From assembly GCA_041558415.1 (NCBI GenBank), contig JBFFEY010000003.1, positions 89,631 through 153,630 of the forward strand: a DNA stretch of 64,000 bases, in the 5' to 3' direction. The translations under genes were made by a program, and so were the position numbers. This document shows, one piece after another, positions 16,424-23,503 of the stretch (position 1 is its first letter; each line of letters opens with the position of its first letter). Origin of the DNA: SG8-39 sp041558415 (GTDB lineage: Bacteria > Pseudomonadota > Gammaproteobacteria > Burkholderiales > SG8-39). The notes below the pieces were generated by a model. It did no database searches. It was not told where the DNA came from and saw only the letters and a list, made by a program, of their open reading frames with translations.

Positions 16424-16468
16424 CGCGGCAGATCGGGGCCTTTTGAGGTATGAATAGGCCCTGCCGCG
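16424..16468 (+). repeat. Interrupted inverted repeat just before the NicX-like gene
   Basis: CGCGGCA (16424-16430) pairs with TGCCGCG (16462-16468), and GGGCC (16436-16440) pairs with GGCCC (16457-16461), with a 5-base bulge and a 16-base loop. It ends 10 bases before the ATG at 16479 and its edge overlaps the GGAG ribosome site. It could be a regulatory hairpin or an operator for the catabolic cluster. Confidence 0.4.
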
Positions 16469-16478
16469 GAGCGCGCCC

Positions 16479-17525
16479 ATGCTAACCGATCGCATCGAAC
16501 CGAAGTGGATCGACCTGTTCGCCGATGTCTTCGCACGCTGCAAGGTCGGCGCCGGTGATATGTGCGCGGTGCTGTCGGAGTCGCAGTCGCGCGCCCTAAA
16601 CGTTCAGCTTGCCGAACTGGCGCTCGCTCGCCTCGGCGCCAAGCCCTTTCACATCATCGTGCCGACGCCCCGTCAGAGCGCGCCGGTGCCGATCCGTTCC
16701 ACCGGCGCCTCGGTGGTGCTCAGCGGCATGGGCCCCGCGCTGCAGGCGCTGGCCGCGAGCGTGTTCGTCGCCGACTGCACGGTCGAAGGGCTGATGCACG
16801 CACCGGAGCTGCCGCAGATTCTGCGAGGCGGTGCCCGGGTGCTCTACATCTCCAACGAGCACCCGGAAGCGCTCGAACGCCTGGCTCCCTCCCCCGCCGA
16901 CGAAGAGCGGGTGAGGGGCGCGATGCGCTTGCTGCGCGGCGCCAAGCGCATGAGGGTGCGCTCGCCGGCCGGCACCGATCTCGACATCCGCGTCGAGGGC
17001 GCGCGTGTCGGCGGCGTCTGGGGCTACACCGAAAAGCCGGGAACGCTTTCGCACTGGCCCGGCGGGCTCTGCCTATGCTTTCCGCCGGCCGGAAGCGTCG
17101 ACGGCACGCTGGTCCTTGCGCCCGGCGATCTCAACTTGACCTTCAAGCGCTACGTCGAAGCGCCGGTCCGCTTGGTCATCGAATCGGACTATGTCACCCG
17201 CATCGAGGGCGATTCGCTCGATGCCGAGCTGATGCGGGAATATTTTGCCGCCTGGGGCGATCGCGAGGCCTACGCTGTCTCCCACGTCGGCTGGGGCATG
17301 AACTCGCAGGCACGCTGGGACGCGCTGATCATGTACGACCGGCGTGACGTCAACGGCACCGAGCAGCGCGCCTTCGCCGGCAATTTCCTCTACTCGACCG
17401 GCGCCAACGAGGTCGCGGGGCGCTATACGCTCGGGCATTTCGATTTGCCTTTCCGCCACTGCACGGTGCGGCTTGACGAACGCACCATCGTCGAGGATGG
17501 CCGGCTGCAGAACGCCTTCGCGTGA
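16479..17525 (+). CDS. 2,5-dihydroxypyridine 5,6-dioxygenase (NicX)-like, M29-aminopeptidase-fold protein
   Basis: Protein of 348 aa that resembles the NicX group: leucyl-aminopeptidase-like sequences that are mononuclear iron ring-cleaving dioxygenases. The putative metal ligands are H269 (AVSHVGWGMN) and the H320-F-D322 motif (YTLGHFDLPFRHCTVRLD). Their spacing is close to the H265/H318/D320 ligands that I recall for Pseudomonas putida NicX. The glutamate-rich zinc ligands expected of true M29 peptidases are not evident. The stop overlaps the next gene by four bases (GTGA), and that gene is an alpha/beta hydrolase like NicD. The natural substrate is not known; other maleate-pathway genes (nicE, nicF) are not in the window. 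Confidence 0.65.
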   Translation: MLTDRIEPKWIDLFADVFARCKVGAGDMCAVLSESQSRALNVQLAELALARLGAKPFHIIVPTPRQSAPVPIRSTGASVVLSGMGPALQALAASVFVADCTVEGLMHAPELPQILRGGARVLYISNEHPEALERLAPSPADEERVRGAMRLLRGAKRMRVRSPAGTDLDIRVEGARVGGVWGYTEKPGTLSHWPGGLCLCFPPAGSVDGTLVLAPGDLNLTFKRYVEAPVRLVIESDYVTRIEGDSLDAELMREYFAAWGDREAYAVSHVGWGMNSQARWDALIMYDRRDVNGTEQRAFAGNFLYSTGANEVAGRYTLGHFDLPFRHCTVRLDERTIVEDGRLQNAFA

Positions 17526-18265
17526 CGCCGCTCGTCTTTCTACACGGCGTCGGCGGCGGACACGGCGCGTGGGACGCTCAGCTGGCCTTTTTCGCGGCAC
17601 GCGGCTACCGCACGTATGCCTGGGACCAACCGGGCTACGGCGACGCGCCGAGCGTCGAACCCTACGATCTGGAACACATTGCCGCCGCGCTGCGGGCGAC
17701 CATCGAGCGTGAGGCCGGCGAGCCCGCGGTGCTGGTCGGGCACAGCATGGGCGGCTTCATGGCCCAGGAAGTCTATGCCCGGCACCCGCAGTCGGTGCGC
17801 GCGCTGGTGCTGTGCTTCACTTCCGCCGCGTTCGGCGGCAGCGGCAGCGACTTCGCGCGCCAATTCATCGCCGCGCGTATCGCGCCGCTCGACGCCGGGC
17901 AGCGCATGGCCGACATCGCAGCCTCGCTCATGCCGACCATGCGCGGCGCGCGCTCGGACGCGGCGGGCTTGGCGCTGGCCGAGCGCCTCATGAGCACGGT
18001 GCCGCCGGAGACGTACCGCAAGGCGGTCGCCCTGCTCACCACCTTCGACCGTCGCGCCCTCCTGCCCGAGATCCGCGTGCCGACGCTGCTGCTCGCCGGC
18101 AGCGACGACAAGACCGCGCCGGCGAGCGTGATACAGCGCATGGCGGCGCGCATCCCGGGCGCGGAATTCGTGGTGCTGGAGGGCTGCGGCCACCTCGGTC
18201 CGATGGACCAGCCCGAGGCCTTCAACGCCGCCCTGCTCGGCTTCCTGCAACACCATTCGCTCTGA
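17522..18265 (+). CDS. Alpha/beta hydrolase (NicD-like candidate)
   Basis: Hydrolase of 247 aa with the oxyanion motif FLHGVGGG, the nucleophile elbow GHSMGG (Ser75), an aspartate in LLLAGSDDKTAP and the catalytic histidine in GCGHLGPMDQP. It starts with GTG overlapping the preceding dioxygenase-like gene. In the nicotinate pathway an alpha/beta hydrolase (NicD) removes formate from the NicX product, so the pairing is suggestive. It could equally be a C-C or ester hydrolase acting on another ring-cleavage product. Confidence 0.8.
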   Translation: MTPLVFLHGVGGGHGAWDAQLAFFAARGYRTYAWDQPGYGDAPSVEPYDLEHIAAALRATIEREAGEPAVLVGHSMGGFMAQEVYARHPQSVRALVLCFTSAAFGGSGSDFARQFIAARIAPLDAGQRMADIAASLMPTMRGARSDAAGLALAERLMSTVPPETYRKAVALLTTFDRRALLPEIRVPTLLLAGSDDKTAPASVIQRMAARIPGAEFVVLEGCGHLGPMDQPEAFNAALLGFLQHHSL

Positions 18266-18278
18266 TATCGAGGATCCT

Positions 18279-19517
18279 GTGCAAGCGCCACGTTATGCCG
18301 TCTGCGGCGACAACTATCCGCTCACCGAGCAGCAACGCGAGTTGATGGCGACCGCCGAATCGCTGGGGCCGACCTTCGCCGAGCGCGCCACGCGCTACGA
18401 CCGCGATGCCAGCTTTCCGTTCGAGAACTACGACGACCTGCGCGCGAGCGGGCTTCTCGGGCTCTGCGTCCCCGAGCGCTTCGGCGGCCGCGGCGCAGAC
18501 TTCAAGACCTATTCGCTGGTCTCGGCAACGATCGGCAAGTACTGCGGTGCCACGGCGCTGACGTTCAACATGCACGCCTGCTCGACGCTATGGCCCGGCA
18601 TTCTGGCGGACGACCTCGACATGACGGCGGAACAGAAAGCGGAGCACGAAGCGCATCGCCGGGTGCACTTCGAGCGCGTCGTCAAGCAAGGCGCGGTGTA
18701 CGCGCAGCCGTTTTCCGAGGGCAGCGCGGCCGCGGCTGGCAAGGCGCCGTTCGGCACGCTGGCGACCAAGGTCGACGGCGGCTGGCTGATCAACGGCAAG
18801 AAGATCTTCGCCTCGCTCGCCGGCGCGGCGCACTACTACGGCGTACTCTGCACCGAGGACCGTCCCGACCGCAGCATGCGCGACACGTTGTACATGGCGG
18901 TGCCGGGCGATGCGCCCGGGCTCGAGATCAGCGGCGATTGGGATCCGCTCGGCATGCGCGGCACGGTGTCGCGCAACCTGATTTTCAAGGATGTGTTTGT
19001 CGCAGACGATGCAACCATGATGCCGCGCGGCGTGTATCACCAGGCCGCCTCGCGCTGGCCGCACATGTTCACCACGCTGTCGCCCACCTACCTGGGCATC
19101 GCGATTGCTGCCTACGCCTTCACCGTGCAGTACCTGCGCGGCGAGGTGCCGGGCATGCCGCCGGTGCAGCGGCGCATGTACCCGACCAAGCAGATTGCGG
19201 TCGCGGAAATGCACGTCAAGCTCGAGCAGACGCGCGCCCTCTTCCTGCGTATGCTGGACGATGCGCGTGTCGACCCGCCGAAGGACGCGCGTCTGCGCGC
19301 CTATGCGACGCAGTTCACGGTGATGGAGAACGCCAACGAGCTGTGCCGCTTGGCGATCCGCACCTGCGGTGGACAGTCCATGTTGAAGAGCCTGCCGCTC
19401 GAGCGCCTGTACCGCGACTCGCGCTGCGGCGCCCTGATGCTGCCATGGACCGCCGAGCTGTGCCTCGACCGCATCGGCCGCGAGGCACTCTACGAACCGG
19501 GCGAGGCTGACGACTGA
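18279..19517 (+). CDS. Acyl-CoA dehydrogenase-fold flavoprotein lacking the usual catalytic Glu
   Basis: Protein of 412 aa with the three-part acyl-CoA dehydrogenase layout: helical N-terminus, middle beta domain (WLINGKKIFASLAG), and C-terminal helices ending in LERLYRDSR. In short- and medium-chain enzymes the RD motif is followed by Y-E-G-T with the catalytic base. Here the aligned segment reads MLPWTAE, with leucine (about L388) at the Glu position. The base could sit elsewhere, or the protein could be a flavin monooxygenase or other non-dehydrogenase of this fold. GTG start with GAGGA about 6 bases upstream. It abuts the ligase gene. Confidence 0.75.
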   Translation: MQAPRYAVCGDNYPLTEQQRELMATAESLGPTFAERATRYDRDASFPFENYDDLRASGLLGLCVPERFGGRGADFKTYSLVSATIGKYCGATALTFNMHACSTLWPGILADDLDMTAEQKAEHEAHRRVHFERVVKQGAVYAQPFSEGSAAAAGKAPFGTLATKVDGGWLINGKKIFASLAGAAHYYGVLCTEDRPDRSMRDTLYMAVPGDAPGLEISGDWDPLGMRGTVSRNLIFKDVFVADDATMMPRGVYHQAASRWPHMFTTLSPTYLGIAIAAYAFTVQYLRGEVPGMPPVQRRMYPTKQIAVAEMHVKLEQTRALFLRMLDDARVDPPKDARLRAYATQFTVMENANELCRLAIRTCGGQSMLKSLPLERLYRDSRCGALMLPWTAELCLDRIGREALYEPGEADD

Positions 19518-20993
19518 ATGAACCTGTCGCGCATCGTCGCCCACTGGGCCGAGCAGACGCCCGGCCGCACCGCGATTCACTATCAGGGCGCCGACATCCA
19601 CTACGCCGAGCTGTGGCGTCGCATCGAGCGTGCCAGCGACGCGCTGACCGGGCTCGGCGTCGGGCGCGGCGACCGGGTTGCGATCCTGGCCTACAACTTC
19701 CCCGAAATGCTGGTGCTGCTGCTCGCCGCGGCGCGGCTCGGCGCCCTCATGGTGCCGCTCAACTGGCGCCTCACCGTGGCCGAGCACCGGCTGATTCTCG
19801 CCGACTGCTCGCCGAAGCTGCTGTTCGCCGAGGACGAGTGGCGCGGCCATGCCGAAGACCTGGGCCAGCCGGTGCATCGCCTTTCCGCGCTGACGGACGC
19901 TGGGAACGCCGGTGCGCAAACGCAGGTCGCCGGCTGCGATGCAGATGACACGCTCATCGTCTACACCTCCGGCACCACCGGCAAGCCCAAAGGTGCCGTG
20001 CTGACGCAGGGCGGCCTGATCTGGAATGCCTATAACGCCATTGCGGCGCACGACATGGGGCAGCAGGACCATGCGCTCAATGCGCTGCCCATGTTCCATG
20101 TCGGTGGGCTCAATATCCAGGGCCTGCCCGTGCTGCTCGCCGGGGCGCAGGTCACGCTGCATCGTCGCTTCGACCCGGGGCAGTGGCTCGCCGACGTGAC
20201 CGGACGCCGTCCGACCCTCAGCGTGCTGGTGCCGGCGATGATGGCAGCCGTCAGCGCGCATTCCGCGTGGCTACGGACCGACCTTTCCTCCCTGCGCATG
20301 ATTCACGCCGGCTCGATGATCGTGCCCGACTCGCTGATCCAGGCATTCCACGCCCGCGGCGTCCCGGTCGGACAGATTTACGGCTCGACGGAGACCGCGC
20401 CCTTTGCGACCGTGCTGCTCAAGGAGGACGCACAGCGCAAGCTGGGCAGCGCCGGCAAGCCTGCCCTGCACTGCGAGATTCGGCTGGTCGCCGACCCGGA
20501 GCGCACCGGCGACACGGCGGAGGGCGTCGGCGAGGTCTGGGTGCGTGGGCCGAATGTGATGCGCGGCTACTGGAATGCGCCGGAGGCGACGCGGGCTGCG
20601 CTGGTCGACGGCTGGTATCGCACCGGCGACCTCGCGCGGCGCGACGCCGACGGCTTCTACTGGATCGTCGGCCGCGCCAAGGACGTCATCATCTCGGGCG
20701 GGGAAAACATCTACCCGGCAGAGCTCGAGAACGTGCTCGCCGACTGCCCGGCCATTGCCGAAGCCGCAGTGGTCGGCATTCCCGACGTGAAATGGGGCGA
20801 GACGGCCTGCGCCTGCATCGTACGCGCGCCCGGGGCGACGCTCGACGAGGCAGGCGTGTTGGCGCTCTTCAAAGATCGCCTCGCGCGCTACAAGCACCCC
20901 CGACGGGTCCTGTTCATGGAGTCCCTGCCGAAGACCGCGATGGGCAAGGTGCAGAAGTTCGAGCTCAGCAAGGCGGTCGAAACCGGCGCCTGA
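19518..20993 (+). CDS. Acyl-CoA synthetase (class I adenylate-forming ligase)
   Basis: Activates a carboxylic acid to its CoA thioester through an acyl-adenylate. The 491 aa hold the P-loop-like YTSGTTGKPKGA, motif YGSTETAP, the TGD/GR core (WYRTGDLARRDADGFYWIVGR), SGGENIYPAE and the C-terminal catalytic lysine in LPKTAMGKVQK. The ATG follows the stop of the dehydrogenase-like gene directly (TGAATG), so both are cotranscribed with the dioxygenase and hydrolase genes. The acid substrate cannot be told from sequence; the fold group includes fatty, aromatic and alicyclic acid ligases. Confidence 0.87.
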   Translation: MNLSRIVAHWAEQTPGRTAIHYQGADIHYAELWRRIERASDALTGLGVGRGDRVAILAYNFPEMLVLLLAAARLGALMVPLNWRLTVAEHRLILADCSPKLLFAEDEWRGHAEDLGQPVHRLSALTDAGNAGAQTQVAGCDADDTLIVYTSGTTGKPKGAVLTQGGLIWNAYNAIAAHDMGQQDHALNALPMFHVGGLNIQGLPVLLAGAQVTLHRRFDPGQWLADVTGRRPTLSVLVPAMMAAVSAHSAWLRTDLSSLRMIHAGSMIVPDSLIQAFHARGVPVGQIYGSTETAPFATVLLKEDAQRKLGSAGKPALHCEIRLVADPERTGDTAEGVGEVWVRGPNVMRGYWNAPEATRAALVDGWYRTGDLARRDADGFYWIVGRAKDVIISGGENIYPAELENVLADCPAIAEAAVVGIPDVKWGETACACIVRAPGATLDEAGVLALFKDRLARYKHPRRVLFMESLPKTAMGKVQKFELSKAVETGA

Positions 20994-21003
20994 CGTCGCG
21001 GGC

Positions 21004-21672
21004 TCAGCCGACCCACCCCCCCGAAAAGGGGATCGCCTGCCCGGTGATGAAGCACACCTCGTTCGAGGCGAGGAACACGGCGAATAGCGCATCCTCCTGC
21101 GCGGTCCCGAGCCGGTTGGCTGGCACCTCGCGTTTTAGCCGCTCCCGGAACGCCGGCAGCGCCTGCACTTCGGGCGGGTAGTACATCGGATTCTCGATGA
21201 AGTTCTGCGCGATCAGGTTGACCTGCACGTTGTGCGCCGCGACCTCCGCGCCGACCGCGCGCACGTAGGCCAGCTGCGCACCGCGCGCCGCTGCGTAGGT
21301 CGAGGTGCGCTTCTGGCCGCGCAGCGCCGTGGCGCTGCCCATCACCACGATCTTGCCGGCGCGCCGCTCGAGCATCTGCGGCAGCACCGCGCGAAACAGG
21401 CGCGGCAGCGGATCGACCATGCCGGCGAAGACGCTGCGCCACTCGGCGTCGCCGACCTCATGGGCGCGCGTCGAGGGCGCCGGCACGCCGAGATTGCAGA
21501 CCAGCACGTCGATATGGCCGGCGGCGCGCAGCGCCGCTTCCACCGCACCCCGCGCGCCGAGCACCGCCGCGTCATGTGCCCGGAAGGCATCGACCAGCGC
21601 GGGGCCCATGAATTCGTCGATCTGCGTCACATAGACGCGCTTGCCGGCGAGGCTGTCGCCGATCCGTGCCAC
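21004..21672 (-). CDS. Halohydrin dehalogenase (SDR-related), probable
   Basis: Protein of 222 aa with an SDR fold but without the cofactor motif TGxxxGxG. In its place is T16-x4-F21-x-G23, and the active site reads S113-x12-Y126-x3-R130. These are exactly the two signatures described for halohydrin dehalogenases (HheA-G type): a Ser-Tyr-Arg triad and an aromatic residue closing the nucleotide site. The later NLIAQNFIENPMYYPPEV segment resembles the halide/nucleophile pocket of HheB-type enzymes. Such enzymes turn vicinal haloalcohols into epoxides and open epoxides with small anions. GTG start, 4 bases after the hydratase-like gene, so the two are cotranscribed. It faces the ligase operon. 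Confidence 0.82.
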   Translation of the reverse strand: MARIGDSLAGKRVYVTQIDEFMGPALVDAFRAHDAAVLGARGAVEAALRAAGHIDVLVCNLGVPAPSTRAHEVGDAEWRSVFAGMVDPLPRLFRAVLPQMLERRAGKIVVMGSATALRGQKRTSTYAAARGAQLAYVRAVGAEVAAHNVQVNLIAQNFIENPMYYPPEVQALPAFRERLKREVPANRLGTAQEDALFAVFLASNEVCFITGQAIPFSGGWVG

Positions 21673-21676
21673 CGCG

Positions 21677-22486
21677 CTACTCCACCTTCAGCTCGACCGC
21701 GCCGAGGCGATCGAGTTCGAGGCGGATTTCGTCGCCCGCGACCGGGAACTTGGAGGTCACCAGGCTGCCGGTGATCACCACCGCGCCGCGCCACAGGCCG
21801 CGGCCGCGACGCGCCAAGTGATTCGCGATCCACACCACCGACTCGAGGGGATGACCCATGGCGTCGCGGCCGTAGCCCTCGCCGACCACCTTGCCGTTGA
21901 TCGTCGCCACGCCACGGATGGCGGCCAGGTCGATGCCCTGCCAGTCGGCGACCGGCTCGCCCAGCACGGCGCCCTCGTTCCAGGCGTTGTCCGCGGCGAG
22001 CAGCAGCGCGTGCTGCGCGAGCGTCTTGTAATCGGCGTTCCAGTCATCGGCGATTTCGAGCGCCGGCATCACTGCGCCGACCGCCTGCGCTACGCGTTCG
22101 CGCGTATACGGCGCGTCGGCCGCCGGCAGGTCTTCGGCGAGCTGCACACCGACCTCGAACTCGACGAGGAGATGCACGTGGTCGGCCGCACGCACCCGCC
22201 CCGGGCTTCTCTGCATCTGCTCGCGATGCAGCGTGCCCGCGATCGGATCGTCGACCCCGAGCATGGCGCGCATCTGCGGCGTGCTGAGGGCGATCTTCCA
22301 GCCCGCCACCGGACCGAACGCGTCCGATTTGAGCGCCACCAGCTCGTCCTGGATGTCGTAGGCGGCGTCCGCGCCGTGCGGCGTGAACTCGGGCGGCAAC
22401 GGCGCGAACGGCGCCTTCCGGCGATGGGCCTCGAGCAGCAACCGCGCGGCGCGCTCGGCTCGGGTGGGTTCCGCTTTTTTCTTCAT
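21677..22486 (-). CDS. 2-keto-4-pentenoate hydratase-like (fumarylacetoacetate hydrolase superfamily) protein
   Basis: Protein of 269 aa with the MhpD-like pattern: AYDIQDELVAL near the N-terminus, GWKIALSTPQMRAMLGVDDPIAG, acidic metal ligands in VEFEVGVQLAEDLP, PALEIADDW, and the C-terminal VVITGSLVTSKFPVAGDEIRLELDRLGAVEL split by G. Relatives hydrate 2-hydroxydienoates in meta-cleavage pathways or decarboxylate oxalocrotonate. The ATG is only 23 bases from the 3' end of tRNA-Leu on the same strand. It forms a pair with the halohydrin dehalogenase gene. Confidence 0.82.
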   Translation of the reverse strand: MKKKAEPTRAERAARLLLEAHRRKAPFAPLPPEFTPHGADAAYDIQDELVALKSDAFGPVAGWKIALSTPQMRAMLGVDDPIAGTLHREQMQRSPGRVRAADHVHLLVEFEVGVQLAEDLPAADAPYTRERVAQAVGAVMPALEIADDWNADYKTLAQHALLLAADNAWNEGAVLGEPVADWQGIDLAAIRGVATINGKVVGEGYGRDAMGHPLESVVWIANHLARRGRGLWRGAVVITGSLVTSKFPVAGDEIRLELDRLGAVELKVE

Positions 22487-22509
22487 GCAGCCTTGCCGTT
22501 TCTCGAAGT

Positions 22510-22596
22510 TGGTGCCCGGGGCGGGACTCGAACCCGCACGACCTTGCGGTCAGGGGATTTTAAGTCCCCTGCGGCTACCAGTTACGCCACCCGGGC
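22510..22596 (-). tRNA. tRNA-Leu (anticodon TAA)
   Basis: Cloverleaf of 87 nt with encoded CCA. The acceptor stem GCCCGGG/CCCGGGC is perfect, the variable arm is long as in class II tRNAs, and the anticodon loop ACTTAAAAT carries TAA. T-arm GGTTCGAGTCC is present. Last of a Gly-Cys-Leu tRNA run. Confidence 0.96.
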
Positions 22597-22613
22597 AGAC
22601 TGCGAAGGAAAAT

Positions 22614-22687
22614 TGGAGGCTGGGGTCGGAATCGAACCGGCGTCCACGGCTTTGCAGGCCGCTGCATGACCACTCTGCCACCCAGCC
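22614..22687 (-). tRNA. tRNA-Cys (anticodon GCA)
   Basis: Cloverleaf of 74 nt with encoded CCA, discriminator U and acceptor stem GGCTGGG/CCCAGCC. The anticodon loop CCTGCAAAG reads GCA. T-arm GGTTCGATTCC is intact. Confidence 0.96.
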
Positions 22688-22806
22688 GGGCGTGACGCTC
22701 AAAACGGTAATCGAGCGCCGGAAACGAGAAAGGGAAAGCCGCCAGCGCAGCGGCTGGGGCACGGATACTGCCGGAGCCTACGCGCCATGCGCTTCCCCTT
22801 GAATTC

Positions 22807-22882
22807 TGGAGCGGGAAACGAGTCTCGAACTCGCGACCTCAACCTTGGCAAGGTTGCGCTCTACCAACTGAGCTATTCCCGC
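22807..22882 (-). tRNA. tRNA-Gly (anticodon GCC)
   Basis: Cloverleaf of 76 nt with encoded CCA and discriminator U. The acceptor GCGGGAA pairs with TTCCCGC. The anticodon loop CTTGCCAAG reads GCC. First tRNA of the run; the 119 bases between it and tRNA-Cys hold nothing recognisable. Confidence 0.96.
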
Positions 22883-22895
22883 GTACCGCGCTCGG

Positions 22896-22925
22896 ATTAT
22901 AAGCCAGCGTCCCTACCCCGCTCAA
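22896..22925 (-). promoter_or_regulatory. Sigma-70 promoter of the tRNA-Gly-Cys-Leu operon
   Basis: A perfect -10 TATAAT (22901-22896) is preceded by TTGAGC (22925-22920) with an 18-bp spacer. Transcription should start about 7 bases before tRNA-Gly. The -35 element overlaps the pgsA stop codon. Confidence 0.7.
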
Positions 22926-23494
22926 CCCGGCGTCGCCACGTCCGCCGCCGCCCGGCGCAGGTAATACAGCATCGACACCACGGTGAGGATGGCAGCCGCG
23001 TTGATGAGCAGCGTCCCCAGCCAGTGGCAATTGAGCACGCCGAACAGCGTCTCGTGATACAGCAATAGCGGGATGGCGATCATCTGCAGCGTGGTCTTCA
23101 GTTTGCCGACAAAGGCGACCGCCACGCTGCGCGCGCGGCCGACCTGCGCCATCCACTCGCGCAGCGCCGAGATCGCAATTTCGCGGCCGATGATGATGAG
23201 GGCCACCACGGCGTCGACGCGCCCGAGCTGCAGCAGCACGATGAGCGCGCCGACCACGATCAGCTTGTCGGCCACCGGGTCGAGAAAGGCGCCGAAGGCC
23301 GACATCTGGTCGAGGGCGCGCGCGAGGTAACCGTCTAGCCAGTCGGTGACCGCGGCGAAGACGAAGATCGCGGTTGCCGCGACGTTCTGCGCCTGCGGCG
23401 AGAGCCAGGCTTCGGGCAGGTAGTACACGCCGACGATCAGCGGAATCATCACGATGCGCAGCCAGGTCACCAGGTTGGGCCAGTTCATCGGCAT
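22922..23494 (-). CDS. pgsA: CDP-diacylglycerol--glycerol-3-phosphate 3-phosphatidyltransferase
   Basis: Makes phosphatidylglycerol phosphate in the inner membrane. The 190 aa have four to five hydrophobic helices and the CDP-alcohol phosphotransferase motif D-G-x2-A-R-x8-G-x3-D-x3-D in DWLDGYLARALDQMSAFGAF followed by LDPVADK. It begins 9 bases after the uvrC stop, as in many proteobacteria. The three tRNA genes follow on the same strand. Confidence 0.94.
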   Translation of the reverse strand: MPMNWPNLVTWLRIVMIPLIVGVYYLPEAWLSPQAQNVAATAIFVFAAVTDWLDGYLARALDQMSAFGAFLDPVADKLIVVGALIVLLQLGRVDAVVALIIIGREIAISALREWMAQVGRARSVAVAFVGKLKTTLQMIAIPLLLYHETLFGVLNCHWLGTLLINAAAILTVVSMLYYLRRAAADVATPG

Positions 23495-23503
23495 GGCCTG
23501 GTC

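Noticed and set aside
16479..17525. Leucyl aminopeptidase (M29)
   Set aside because: The fold is related, but the H...H-x-D pattern and the adjacent alpha/beta hydrolase fit the NicX-type dioxygenases better. Not fully excluded.
18588..20261. Long open frame on the minus strand (557 codons) opposite the dehydrogenase-like and ligase genes
   Set aside because: Antisense to two genes with clear family motifs; the translation lacks any recognisable motif.
21004..21672. Plain NAD(P)-dependent SDR oxidoreductase
   Set aside because: The glycine-rich cofactor motif is missing and the active-site lysine is arginine; the exact halohydrin dehalogenase patterns fit better.
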